DNA from: JAYZDF01 sp036337945
GTDB lineage: Bacteria > Myxococcota > Kuafuiibacteriia > Kuafuiibacteriales > Kuafuiibacteriaceae
NCBI GenBank assembly: GCA_036337945.1
Contig: JAYZDF010000030.1
Coordinates: forward strand, 1 to 64,000
Direction of reading: 5' to 3'
DNA length: 64,000 nt
Shown here: one piece after another, positions 17,837-26,704 of the stretch
Numbering within the stretch: the stretch's first letter is position 1
Layout: every line of letters starts with the position of its first letter
Position numbers and translations under genes: made by a program
Notes under the pieces: generated by a model
Told to the model about the DNA's origin: nothing
The model's input: the letters and a program-made list of their open reading frames with translations, nothing else
Database searches by the model: none

Positions 17837-19348
17837 ATGCACGCAGTATTGACTGAACTTGGTCTCCAAGAAAAAAACTCAGGCGCTTGTGGCGCCGATT
17901 GGATTGCGGATCCTAGTGGCCCGGAAGTGGTGAGCTACAACCCAGCAACTGGCGAAGCGTTGGGAACTGTAGTTCAGGCAGGAACAAAAGAATATGAGGT
18001 GATTGTCAACGATGCTCTCGCCGCTTTTGAAAAATGGCGCCAAGTTCCCGCTCCTCAACGTGGAGAAGTCATTCGTCAGCTCGGCGAAGCTCTGCGCGCG
18101 AAAAAGGAAGCCCTAGGAGCACTTGTCTCATTAGAGATGGGTAAGATTCGCGCAGAGGGAGAAGGCGAAGTTCAGGAAATGATCGACATTTGCGATTTTG
18201 CTGTCGGACTCTCTCGTCAGCTCTATGGAAAAACAATGCATTCTGAACGTCCCGGACATCGAATGTACGAGCAATGGCATCCGATGGGTGTTGTTGGAAT
18301 TATCTCTGCTTTTAATTTCCCTGTTGCAGTGTGGAATTGGAATTCCGCAATTGCGGCGGTGTGCGGCGACTCTATGATTTGGAAGCCTTCACCGATCACA
18401 CCACTGGTGTCAGTCGCGACACAGAAAATTGCGCACGACGTTTTCGTTGCGAATGGCTTTCCGGGGGTCATGACTATGGCCCTTGGCACGGTTGAAGATG
18501 TCGGTGAAAAAATGCTCGCTGATTGTCGGCTCCCTGTCGTAAGCGCGACCGGCTCTTGTCGTATGGGACGAAGAGTAGCGGAAGTCGTGAGCCAACGTTT
18601 TGGTAAAACAATCCTCGAACTCGGTGGTAATAACGCCATGGTCGTAATGGAAGATGCAGACCTTGAGCTTGCGACGCGTGGTATTTTGTTTGGCGCGGTC
18701 GGGACAGCCGGTCAGCGTTGCACAACTACTCGCAGAATTATCGCTCACAAGAGTGTGGTCAACGAACTCACCGAACGATTGGTGAAGGCTTATGCAACTG
18801 TTCCTATTGGTGACCCCCTCGATGCCGGCACACTCATGGGGCCTCTTGTCAATGAGGAAGCTGTTGCATCAATGATGAGTGCACTTGAAGCCGCGAAAGA
18901 GCAGGGCGGCGAAGTTCTCTATGGTGGAAATCGAGTTGAGCGACCAGGCCATTTTGTAGAGCCAACGATCGTACGTGCTACGCCTGACATGCCGGTAGTC
19001 AAGGATGAAACGTTTGCGCCTATTTTATACATTATGGAATTTGAGGATCTTGATGAAGCTATACGAATTCAAAACGGTGTACCGCAGGGTCTTTCTTCGG
19101 CCATCTTCACGACAAATGTACTTTCTGCGGAGAAATTCTTGAGTGCGACAGGTTCTGATTGCGGGATAGCGAATGTAAATATTGGAACTTCTGGAGCAGA
19201 AATTGGCGGCGCCTTTGGTGGTGAAAAAGAGACCGGTGGTGGCCGTGAAGCAGGCTCTGATAGTTGGAAGCAATACATGCGTCGTCAAACCTGCACGATT
19301 AATTGGAGCAAGGAGCTTCCCCTCGCACAGGGCATTAATTTTGGCTAA
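17837..19348 (+). CDS. Aldehyde dehydrogenase, ALDH7 (alpha-aminoadipic semialdehyde dehydrogenase) type
   Basis: 503 aa. ALDH7 markers include SERPGHRMYEQWHPMGVVGI and SAFNFPVAVWNWN. Catalytic residues are Glu in LELGGNN (~260) and Cys in GQRCTTTRR (294). NAD(P)-dependent enzymes of this group oxidise alpha-aminoadipate semialdehyde (in ring form, piperideine-6-carboxylate) to aminoadipate in lysine breakdown; some act more widely on aldehydes from lipid oxidation. No signal peptide, so cytoplasmic. No lysine aminotransferase or saccharopine gene is adjacent, so the pathway is inferred from family only. It follows the PEGA gene by 54 nt and is convergent with the 872-aa lipoprotein gene (8-nt gap). 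Confidence 0.93.
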   Translation: MHAVLTELGLQEKNSGACGADWIADPSGPEVVSYNPATGEALGTVVQAGTKEYEVIVNDALAAFEKWRQVPAPQRGEVIRQLGEALRAKKEALGALVSLEMGKIRAEGEGEVQEMIDICDFAVGLSRQLYGKTMHSERPGHRMYEQWHPMGVVGIISAFNFPVAVWNWNSAIAAVCGDSMIWKPSPITPLVSVATQKIAHDVFVANGFPGVMTMALGTVEDVGEKMLADCRLPVVSATGSCRMGRRVAEVVSQRFGKTILELGGNNAMVVMEDADLELATRGILFGAVGTAGQRCTTTRRIIAHKSVVNELTERLVKAYATVPIGDPLDAGTLMGPLVNEEAVASMMSALEAAKEQGGEVLYGGNRVERPGHFVEPTIVRATPDMPVVKDETFAPILYIMEFEDLDEAIRIQNGVPQGLSSAIFTTNVLSAEKFLSATGSDCGIANVNIGTSGAEIGGAFGGEKETGGGREAGSDSWKQYMRRQTCTINWSKELPLAQGINFG

Positions 19349-19356
19349 TACTGCCG

Positions 19357-21975
19357 TTACCGCCGGATAAACATTGCATTGTCTTGCGACGAATAGCCTG
19401 CCCAAACGATTGTGCAGATGGACTGCAAACCTTCTGCACAACTCAATCTTCCTTGTGGCCGAATAGTTCCTAGTGGGTCTGCCCATAAACCAAGGTCAAT
19501 GGCGCCGTAGCTCCCTCTTCCGTTAGCGACCAGGTCGTTTGGATCAATCTCAGCATAATGAAGTCTATGACCACCAGTTACTGTAGAAAAAAGGACCGCA
19601 ATAAAAGGTGCTCCGTTACGGGTAACTAAACCAACGTCATGGAGGCGGCGATTAAGATTAGATTCTGCGAAAGGTGCAAATCCCACACTGCTATACTCAC
19701 TTAGAGCAAGCAGTCGGACATCATTCCTTCCACCGATTTGTTGTTCTTCGTAAGCGATGACAAAACCTAAGCCGGGAACGTCGAGAATTCTACTTTCTTC
19801 GCCAATGCGAGGACGTTCTGTAAAATTGGGACGGTTGAATTGTATCGGTCCATTGCCTTGTCCGTTTGCGGTTTGGATGACTAAGCGCCCGTCTAGGCTT
19901 CCACCCTCCCTGTAGGTCATCAAATATTGAAATGCTCCGCCTTCTTGGCGTCGACGGAGTGTGACGAATTTTGCAATGGCTGGAGTAGATGTAACTGTAG
20001 GTCCTTCAACGAAAGAGGAGCTTCTCAGGTCATTGCTTTGGAAAATCTTGATCTGCCCATTGGCTGCTGTTGCGAGCACCGCCGGCAGTGTGTTGCCGCT
20101 AGTGTCTAAAAGATTCAAACTCAGGCTGTCGATATTGGGTTCGCTGGCTACGTTCAGGCGACGCACGTTATTGGGTGACGATGTTGAGCTTGAAATGAGC
20201 CACGCATTGAGATTGCTTTGGCCTTGTGTAGCTGCCACATACACGAACTGCCCTGAGGCGGGATCTGCCGATGCACCAACCGCAGATAATGCTGCTGTTT
20301 GCAGGTAGGTCTCATATCGGGTGCCTTGAAGCCGGCCGTTAATGACCTGTTCAACGTCAATTTCAAAAGAGCCAAGAACGCCTGGGACCGGTCTGGCTGA
20401 AAATAGGGCGCTGAATTGTGTGCCTGTCGCAACTGTTACTCCCCTATATCCAAAAGGCGTAAGCAATTGCGGCAGGTCGGTGTCCAGCTCTCTGACAATT
20501 GCTAGGTATTGATTAATGACCCCTCGGCCATCTTGTCTAATCAACGATAAAACTCCACTGAGAGCTTCTTGCGGTAGTGAGAAGGTTACTTGTTGATCCG
20601 ACCAAGCTTCGACTGGAAGCGTTAGCGTCTTTGGCGTTACATCTGCGTCTTGTCGAAGCTCGATCCTACCTGCGGAGATCCCAAATCGAGTTCCAGTAAC
20701 GGTTATCGTTTGCCCAGCCAGTCCTATGGCGGGATTGATTTGAAGAATCGACGGACTAATCGTAGCTGACAGAGTGTAATCGGTGACTGCTATCGGGCCT
20801 AGATTTCCGGCCGCATCGAATGCTCGAATTCCAACACTAAAGTCATCCGTCGCGCTGACGAAAAGATCTTCAAATTTCGCAGTGATCGTCGTTGTCTCGC
20901 CAGGCATTACAGGTTCGGGAGGTGTAATTTCGGTCAAGCGGGGGAAGTTCTCGGTGTCTCGTAGCCGAGCACGCTCGAGATCTACGCGAATTTGGTAACC
21001 GGCAACCTGACCGATTGTTCCGTCCTCTCCCGAGCTACGGAAAACGACTTGAAACCGTCCGGCGACACTCGCTGTGACTGTGATATCTTCGACCGGACCC
21101 GGCGGTGTGGTGTCTCTGGGCGTACCCTCGCGCATGACAGGCTCAGCAAAATTGAGTGGCTGGCCAGAAAAGTCTCGGTCAAAAGCATACGCATACACCT
21201 GATAGTTTGTTTCGTCTGTAAGTCCAGAAATCTCCAGAGGCGTATCCCATGGTGCGTGATAGATGGCTCTGACTAGAATATTGGTTTGACCGGGCAGAGT
21301 TCTGCCAACAGCGATGCTAGAACCTCTGGTCAAGAGGCCGGCTCGCGCGATGGTTGAACTACTGATTGCGATGATCGCGCCTGCAAAGTCTGAATCTCTC
21401 GAAGGTGTGCCGCTTATAAGAAGCCCGTTACCTTCAGGGCTTGATGAAATTGATAAACCCGGAATGGGTTCGGGGGCATCATAGTCCAGTCGCGGAATAC
21501 GAGCAGTTTGGGTTCGCGTCAGGGTGAGAACTCCTGCATCTGTAATTTTGCCGGATTCGACCCGAATATTTTGGCGTCGTCCTTCGAAAGCCAGTCTGCC
21601 ATGCTGGCTTGCATCAGCTTCGCGGATGCCAAAAAATGCCTGTGCTACCAAAATATGGTCAATTCCCACTGGAACCTCAGAGATTTGCCAGGAACCTCCT
21701 TCTCTCAATAATTGGTTTTGACCAGTGCCATCAATCGTGAGTTCTACAGCTGCTAATGTCGACCCTTGAACAGAGAGTACGCTAATGAGCAATCGATCAA
21801 TTTCCGGTGGTGGGGCTGCGACACGAAGCCCCTGTTGGATAGTTTGATTCTGCCTGCCCTCATATTGTAGTGAAGCTGTGACACCGCCGGTGTCCGAGCC
21901 TGAGAACCCACAATGTAGACTGAGACTACTAATGCCTATCAGAGTCAGCAGTTGAACACGTTGTCGTTGCTTCAT
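19357..21975 (-). CDS. Large lipoprotein with FN3-like and IPT/TIG-like domains
   Basis: 872 aa. The lipoprotein signal ends ISSLSLHC-G. Residues ~80-160 look like a carboxypeptidase-regulatory or Ig-like fold. A fibronectin-III-like stretch follows (DTTPPGPVEDITVTAS to GYQIRVD, about 290-345), then an IPT/TIG-like stretch (LQINPAIGLAGQTITVTGTR, about 415-490). The C-terminal ~370 residues are strand-rich with repeated short motifs, perhaps a propeller. It is predicted to sit on the outer membrane or cell surface. Its ATG shares one base with the TAA of the upstream gene (TAATG), so translation of the two is probably coupled. Function unknown; adhesion or matrix binding is only a guess from the domains. 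Confidence 0.8.
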   Translation of the reverse strand: MKQRQRVQLLTLIGISSLSLHCGFSGSDTGGVTASLQYEGRQNQTIQQGLRVAAPPPEIDRLLISVLSVQGSTLAAVELTIDGTGQNQLLREGGSWQISEVPVGIDHILVAQAFFGIREADASQHGRLAFEGRRQNIRVESGKITDAGVLTLTRTQTARIPRLDYDAPEPIPGLSISSSPEGNGLLISGTPSRDSDFAGAIIAISSSTIARAGLLTRGSSIAVGRTLPGQTNILVRAIYHAPWDTPLEISGLTDETNYQVYAYAFDRDFSGQPLNFAEPVMREGTPRDTTPPGPVEDITVTASVAGRFQVVFRSSGEDGTIGQVAGYQIRVDLERARLRDTENFPRLTEITPPEPVMPGETTTITAKFEDLFVSATDDFSVGIRAFDAAGNLGPIAVTDYTLSATISPSILQINPAIGLAGQTITVTGTRFGISAGRIELRQDADVTPKTLTLPVEAWSDQQVTFSLPQEALSGVLSLIRQDGRGVINQYLAIVRELDTDLPQLLTPFGYRGVTVATGTQFSALFSARPVPGVLGSFEIDVEQVINGRLQGTRYETYLQTAALSAVGASADPASGQFVYVAATQGQSNLNAWLISSSTSSPNNVRRLNVASEPNIDSLSLNLLDTSGNTLPAVLATAANGQIKIFQSNDLRSSSFVEGPTVTSTPAIAKFVTLRRRQEGGAFQYLMTYREGGSLDGRLVIQTANGQGNGPIQFNRPNFTERPRIGEESRILDVPGLGFVIAYEEQQIGGRNDVRLLALSEYSSVGFAPFAESNLNRRLHDVGLVTRNGAPFIAVLFSTVTGGHRLHYAEIDPNDLVANGRGSYGAIDLGLWADPLGTIRPQGRLSCAEGLQSICTIVWAGYSSQDNAMFIRR

Positions 21976-23081
21976 TAGTAAGTCCCCGAGACTGTTCCAG
22001 TAGGCCCTGCCACATCAGGCCCTCCTGATAAAACGTCACCGTCAAGTAGAAGTCCGGCGGTTACGCTCCCAGCGATCAGCGCACCGCCTATAGAAGCCCA
22101 GAACCACCACTGTTGCCAGTTTTCTTTTTTTTCTCGGTAGCTTTCAAAATCTTGCATTGGGATAGCGGCAAGGTCTTCTTCCCAAGTAAGTTTGGGTTCA
22201 AACTGTTGACGAGGATCTAGAGTAAATTCCGCTCTTGCGACGAAGCCATCGTTTCTCTTCACAACAAGATTATGCAATCCTGCAGGGCCAATCCATACCG
22301 CAGAGCCGTCTTCTCGAACTGCAATGCTTTGCCCATCGACGGTTACCGACGTGACATTCGTAAGCACACCGGGTCGAAAGCGAACAAGGCCATCGAGACT
22401 TCCCAGTTGTTCTGTAATCTTGATTTCCGGTGCGGGAGCAGAGTTTGTTTGAACCTCCTTTTCGGCTGTTGTCTGAGCTGCAAGTTCCGAGGGCTGCAAG
22501 GTCGGTTTCTTTATCTCAGGTTTCGCAACGATCTCTGCTTTCTTGGCGGTGGATGCACTGGTTTTTTTTGATTTTCTTCGTTTCTTTTTTGCGATGGCTT
22601 TCCGGGTAGTCGGCGCTTGCGTCTTGCGCTTGAATCCGCGGGCCAGTGCTTTTGCAATGAGCTTTATCTTTTCGTCGAAAGTTTTCTTTGAGACCTTTTT
22701 TCCCGTTCTAACCCGCAGAAGACGTTTCTTTTGTCTGACATCTACAATGATCATGGTCATGTTCTCGTCGGAAATTTTGCCTGCAACGAGGTATTGTGCG
22801 TCGAGGTCCTCTCCAAGATTAGCCAGACACTTTACTCGAAATCCGCAATTCCAAGACGTTTTTTTACCCATTCCTAAAAGGATGCCTTGGGCGCTGCTTT
22901 GCAGCGAGGTGCTGATTTTCAGGCTACCTTTTTGCTTGTTGAATTCTTGGGTAATCGTTTCCCACGCTTGTATTGCCTGGATTTCCGGAATTCCATCGGG
23001 CTTTGGTGGCATTACCAAAAGCTCCGGAGTGGCAGATGCGAACAGAACACTTAATGCCGTGAGGCTGACCGTCGAGAGCAT
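21975..23081 (-). CDS. Exported protein with basic linker and C-terminal membrane anchor
   Basis: 368 aa. A signal peptide (LSTVSLTALSVLFASA) leads into an N-terminal alpha/beta domain (about 20-150) with a Cys pair (NCGFRVKCLANLGEDLDAQYL), as also seen in the PEGA protein at 16937. A very Lys/Arg-rich linker lies at ~150-180 (RKAIAKKKRRKSKK). A small beta domain with LDGLVRFRPGVLTNVTSVTV follows. One transmembrane segment is near the C-terminus (WFWASIGGALIAGSVTAGLLL). It is probably anchored in the inner membrane with most of the chain in the periplasm. It is coupled to the downstream FN3/TIG lipoprotein gene by a TAATG overlap. No family recognised. Confidence 0.76.
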   Translation of the reverse strand: MLSTVSLTALSVLFASATPELLVMPPKPDGIPEIQAIQAWETITQEFNKQKGSLKISTSLQSSAQGILLGMGKKTSWNCGFRVKCLANLGEDLDAQYLVAGKISDENMTMIIVDVRQKKRLLRVRTGKKVSKKTFDEKIKLIAKALARGFKRKTQAPTTRKAIAKKKRRKSKKTSASTAKKAEIVAKPEIKKPTLQPSELAAQTTAEKEVQTNSAPAPEIKITEQLGSLDGLVRFRPGVLTNVTSVTVDGQSIAVREDGSAVWIGPAGLHNLVVKRNDGFVARAEFTLDPRQQFEPKLTWEEDLAAIPMQDFESYREKKENWQQWWFWASIGGALIAGSVTAGLLLDGDVLSGGPDVAGPTGTVSGTY

Positions 23082-23161
23082 TTCGTCCCTATGCTAACGC
23101 AATTTGGACCGGGAATGTTAGTTCATCGGTGTATAATCAATGGAATTATCGCCCGGATAGA

Positions 23162-24394
23162 CTAGGCCGTTTGGGCATAACGGCCGACTTTAAGAATTTT
23201 TGCGAAGGCCCATGCGATGGGACCTGCTGCGAAGCTTAGTAGCGCGCCCAGTCTCAGCATGTCTGCGGTCCCAAATTTCGCGTATTCTAAAGCAGCCTCA
23301 GGTGAAACACCATTGGTGAGCGCAACGCTGGTGACAAAAAGTGCAACCGTAAAGCCGACCGCTGCGACCGTTCCAATCACGAGTGCGTCCTTTAGGCCCA
23401 TCCCGGCTGGCAGACTGAGGCCTAATAGTTGCCCAACGAGCGTGAAAAAGACAATGCCTACCGATTTGCCGATAAGAAGTGCCCCAAAGATAATCCAGGT
23501 TGGTTGGCCCGTGATTGAGTCTATATTGAGTACAACTCCAGCGTTTGCCAAACCGAACGAAAAGAGTCCGACATCAACGATAGGTTTGAAGAAATGCTCA
23601 AACTCATTCATGGTATCGTGAAGGTTATCGGTATTGGCAAACAACCCGCTGTCTCGTTCTGCATGCGGCATAAACGGAACGACAGGTACCATCGCAAGCG
23701 CTGGATGTACGCCCGTGAGATATAATCCGAACCAGCATAGTGGCGTTCCTAGCAGAAAGTACGCCCAAAACGTCTTGACCCCTTTTCGGCGAAGGATCTC
23801 ACAAATGACCATACCTACGAGCACAAGCCCAAGCCATTGCGGGGAAACATCTGAGGTGTAGAAAACCGCGATGATTACCATTCCGACCATATCGTCGAGA
23901 ACTGCGATAACGAGCAGCAGTAATACTGCTGCGTGCTGACGTCCGAAGATTAGACCGGCAAATAACCACGCATATGCGATGTCAGTGGCCGTAGGAACCG
24001 CCCAGGCACTGAATATATCGGGGCTCGGTTCGTAAATCGCGCGCAGTAAAAAGAACACGCCGATGGGGCCGAATACACCGCCTATCGTAGCAATGACGGG
24101 CATCGAAGCTTTTTTGACGCTTGAAAGCGCGCCTCCGGGAAGAAAGCTCTCCATGATTTCCTTCGCCGCGACTCCGAAGAAGAGAACCATAAAAATATCG
24201 TTCACGATGAAATTGAGAAGATTGTAGTGATTATGCAGGAAGTTCTTCTTATGAAAAGCGGCGGCGTAACCTTCATTGTCTACGTTTGACCAAATCAAAG
24301 CGATGATCGTCCCAAGCAGAAGAAAAGCCGAGATCTCTCTGAGATAAGTGAAAGTTTGTTGTATCGGAGTTGTTTTTGTTTCAGTTGCCGCCAT
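23162..24394 (-). CDS. nhaA: Na+/H+ antiporter NhaA
   Basis: 410 aa, full length, with about 11-12 hydrophobic segments. NhaA motifs are present: FFGVAAKEI near the N-terminus, AVPTATDIAYA with the transport-region Asp, and AVLDDMVGM with the paired Asp residues that bind Na+ and H+ in the family. NhaA sits in the inner membrane and exports Na+ in exchange for 2 H+, supporting growth at high salt or alkaline pH; this fits a marine or saline habitat (inference). It is transcribed alone or together with the downstream exported-protein genes (80-nt gap). A GC-rich palindrome lies 6 nt upstream of the ATG. Confidence 0.94.
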   Translation of the reverse strand: MAATETKTTPIQQTFTYLREISAFLLLGTIIALIWSNVDNEGYAAAFHKKNFLHNHYNLLNFIVNDIFMVLFFGVAAKEIMESFLPGGALSSVKKASMPVIATIGGVFGPIGVFFLLRAIYEPSPDIFSAWAVPTATDIAYAWLFAGLIFGRQHAAVLLLLVIAVLDDMVGMVIIAVFYTSDVSPQWLGLVLVGMVICEILRRKGVKTFWAYFLLGTPLCWFGLYLTGVHPALAMVPVVPFMPHAERDSGLFANTDNLHDTMNEFEHFFKPIVDVGLFSFGLANAGVVLNIDSITGQPTWIIFGALLIGKSVGIVFFTLVGQLLGLSLPAGMGLKDALVIGTVAAVGFTVALFVTSVALTNGVSPEAALEYAKFGTADMLRLGALLSFAAGPIAWAFAKILKVGRYAQTA

Positions 24395-24400
24395 GGTGGT

Positions 24401-24410
24401 CCCGTACGGG
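24401..24410. promoter_or_regulatory. Palindrome at the nhaA translation start
   Basis: CCCGTACGGG is a perfect 10-bp palindrome ending 6 nt upstream of the nhaA ATG (24394). With imperfect arms it extends to about 15 bp (24398-24412). In the transcript it would pair across the ribosome-binding region, including the GGGA that is the best Shine-Dalgarno candidate. It could be an operator or an RNA element controlling translation. Chance cannot be excluded. Confidence 0.35.
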
Positions 24411-24521
24411 CCGGGAACCTAACGACCAAAACTCAGAATGTCATCCGTTTCCGGCAAGATTTGTTGGTAATTTCGGTTCTACCGATAAAACCCTCTACAC
24501 CGCCGCTGCTTGTCCTTCGTT

Positions 24522-25736
24522 CTATGCGTACTTTTCGTCCTTTTTGATATAAACATCGGATTGCATTGATATTTTTCCTTCTTTTTTGAGCTTGTTCAGA
24601 TGGGCTAAGCAAGACCGCTGGGCTAAGGGGTGAAGCTGCTTAGGTGTATCTCTGTATGCGTCGCTCACAATCGTCTCAAGATTTGCCGGACTCAGGTACT
24701 CAACGGCCGAAAGGACCAGATCTTCTCTTGCTTGTCGATGGCGAAGATATTGTTGCAATTTTTTCGGACCATTAGGAATGGGTGGGCCATGTGCTGGAAA
24801 AAGACAGGAAGGATACATTTGCTTCAATCTTTTGAGCTGGTTCATGTAGTCGCTCATGTCCCCCTCATCTGGGTCAACAATGATGGTTCCCACCGCTGCG
24901 ACCATGTCACCGACAACCATTGCTTTTGATTTTGGTCGCAAATCAGCCAACACGATGTGCCCGGGAGCGTGCCCAGGTGTAAAATACACTTCGAGCCCAA
25001 ATGGTCGACCAAATCGGTCCTTACCAAGGTCGATGCAGTCGCCTTCATCCAAGGTTTTTTCAATCGGGACTCGATCTCGGAGTAAATCTCGCGTCACCGG
25101 GTGTGCGACAATTGGACGATTATAATGCCCCTTTAGCCATTGTGCAGCGCCGTAGTGATCAGCATGATGATGAGTCAGTACAATTGCGGATAATTGAGCC
25201 CCCGACTCCAGCCGCGCATCGATGAGGCGACGCAGTTTTGCTCTCTCGGTGTCTTCGTATGTAGCCGGATCCACGACAACAAAAGAGTCGTCTCCAACGA
25301 GATAGGCGTTGGTATGTTTGGCAGGAGGCAAGGTCGGACTGAGTAATGGAATTTGTGTGAAGCCCGGAATTGCTTCGTTGTGGATTTCTCCTTTTGGCCA
25401 ATGAGCTTCATGCTTATCTACTGGCCAATGATGCAAAACCCAGTGCGCGAGGGGAGAAATGGCAAACTCAAAATCTCTCCACTTTTGTAGCCAGTCTCCG
25501 ATGGTCGCCGATGACCCCGCATGTTTTTCAGTCTCAACCTCGATGAGGACTAAGTCCGTTCCCGTTACATTGTGTTCATGGGATTGCCATACCATAGGGG
25601 TTTTGGGCGATTTCTCGCAAATGTTGCGAGGTAAACACATGAATTCATTGCATTTTGCGAGTTCTATTTCGCCAGCTGAGTTTCTCCGAATTTCCGCCGA
25701 ATAAGTGGGCACGTTTGAGGATGAAAATTCAGCCAT
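24522..25736 (-). CDS. Metallo-beta-lactamase fold hydrolase (LACTB2-like)
   Basis: 404 aa. The metal-binding motif THHHADHYG (about 188-196) is present, with downstream ligands in FTPGHAPGHIVL, VVGDMVA and PAHGPP. An N-terminal extension of ~130 residues precedes the domain; it holds HHWPVDKHEAHWP and two Cys, and is of unknown role. The C-terminal ~80 residues (LSPANLETIVSDAYRDTP...LAHLNKLKKEGKI) form a winged-helix tail like that of LACTB2-type proteins. Substrates of the group range from RNA to thioesters and glutathione thiolesters. There is no signal peptide. It is divergent from uppP (89-nt gap) and followed by nhaA 127 nt downstream. Confidence 0.87.
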   Translation of the reverse strand: MAEFSSSNVPTYSAEIRRNSAGEIELAKCNEFMCLPRNICEKSPKTPMVWQSHEHNVTGTDLVLIEVETEKHAGSSATIGDWLQKWRDFEFAISPLAHWVLHHWPVDKHEAHWPKGEIHNEAIPGFTQIPLLSPTLPPAKHTNAYLVGDDSFVVVDPATYEDTERAKLRRLIDARLESGAQLSAIVLTHHHADHYGAAQWLKGHYNRPIVAHPVTRDLLRDRVPIEKTLDEGDCIDLGKDRFGRPFGLEVYFTPGHAPGHIVLADLRPKSKAMVVGDMVAAVGTIIVDPDEGDMSDYMNQLKRLKQMYPSCLFPAHGPPIPNGPKKLQQYLRHRQAREDLVLSAVEYLSPANLETIVSDAYRDTPKQLHPLAQRSCLAHLNKLKKEGKISMQSDVYIKKDEKYA

Positions 25737-25825
25737 AATTTATACATACCAAAACAGTATGTCTCCGTCTCGATATTCATTCGTTCTCGTAAACCTGACG
25801 CTGGAGCTTAACCTAACGGCAATGT

Positions 25826-26683
25826 ATGAAACACCCGATGGAAGCCGCACCTCAGGTCGCAGAGTTAGGATATTTTGAAGCTACTTGTTATGGGCTGATC
25901 CAAGGCGTAACCGAGTTTTTACCTGTTTCGAGCTCTGGTCACCTAAAGATCGCGCACCGTTTAGGCCTCGGCGCGATTCCTCCTGAGTTGGAAATGCCCT
26001 TCGATGTTCTTCTACACGGAGCAACACTTATCGCCATTGGAATCGCTTTTTTTCCAGACATTATTGCAGCGATTCGCAAAGGCATAAATTTCTATATGGT
26101 TATGGCGATAAGCATTGTCCCAGCCGGATTAGCGGGATTGTTCGGTCGTTCGGTGGTTCACAGCGTTGGAGAGAGCTACTTCGGCGTCGGCGTCTGTTAC
26201 GTTTACACTGCTATACTTCTTTACTTTGCGCAGGTAGTCAGCCGTCGGCGTACTCTTGTTGAAACCAACCAATTGCCCGACGAGCTACTCAATTCAGTTA
26301 CGAGAAAGCAGGCCGTCTATGTTGGTTTATTTCAGGTTCTCGCTTTGCTCCCCGGTGTGAGTCGAAGTGGATCGACTGTCGCTGGCGGTTTACTTGGCGG
26401 AATGAGCTCCGCCTTGGCTGTTTCCTACTCTTTTTTGGTTGGTCTACCACTCATTGCCGCTGCAGCAGCGAAAGATGCTCTTGATGGTGGTTTTTCACAT
26501 CTCATTTCGGTGATTGGCTGGGGCCCGATTTTGGTCGCATTTGTTTCCAGCGTCATCAGCGGGTTGCTATCCATCGCTCTCCTCAAATTAGTCGTAGGCC
26601 GGAATCGGCTGCACTGGTTTTCGGTCTACTGCATGGCTTTAGCGATCGCGTGCTTTGTCCTCGAAGGACTTAGTAAAGGTTAG
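25826..26683 (+). CDS. uppP: Undecaprenyl-diphosphatase UppP (BacA)
   Basis: 285 aa, about eight hydrophobic segments. Both signature loops are present: GVTEFLPVSSSGHL near the N-terminus and LLPGVSRSGSTVAGG in the second half. The enzyme removes the terminal phosphate from undecaprenyl diphosphate in the inner membrane and so recycles the lipid carrier for peptidoglycan and other polymers; excess gives bacitracin resistance. The start ATG has no clear Shine-Dalgarno. The 1781-aa lipoprotein gene follows after only 21 nt and may be co-transcribed. Confidence 0.95.
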   Translation: MKHPMEAAPQVAELGYFEATCYGLIQGVTEFLPVSSSGHLKIAHRLGLGAIPPELEMPFDVLLHGATLIAIGIAFFPDIIAAIRKGINFYMVMAISIVPAGLAGLFGRSVVHSVGESYFGVGVCYVYTAILLYFAQVVSRRRTLVETNQLPDELLNSVTRKQAVYVGLFQVLALLPGVSRSGSTVAGGLLGGMSSALAVSYSFLVGLPLIAAAAAKDALDGGFSHLISVIGWGPILVAFVSSVISGLLSIALLKLVVGRNRLHWFSVYCMALAIACFVLEGLSKG

Positions 26684-26704
26684 ATAAAGTGCTATAAGAA
26701 GACC

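Noticed and set aside
19025..19486. Minus-strand frame of 153 codons
   Set aside because: Antisense to the ALDH7 3' end and overlapping the adjacent lipoprotein gene; no domain.
22543..23097. Plus-strand frame of 184 codons with hydrophobic look
   Set aside because: Antisense of the Lys-rich exported protein (Lys codons read as Phe/Leu in reverse).
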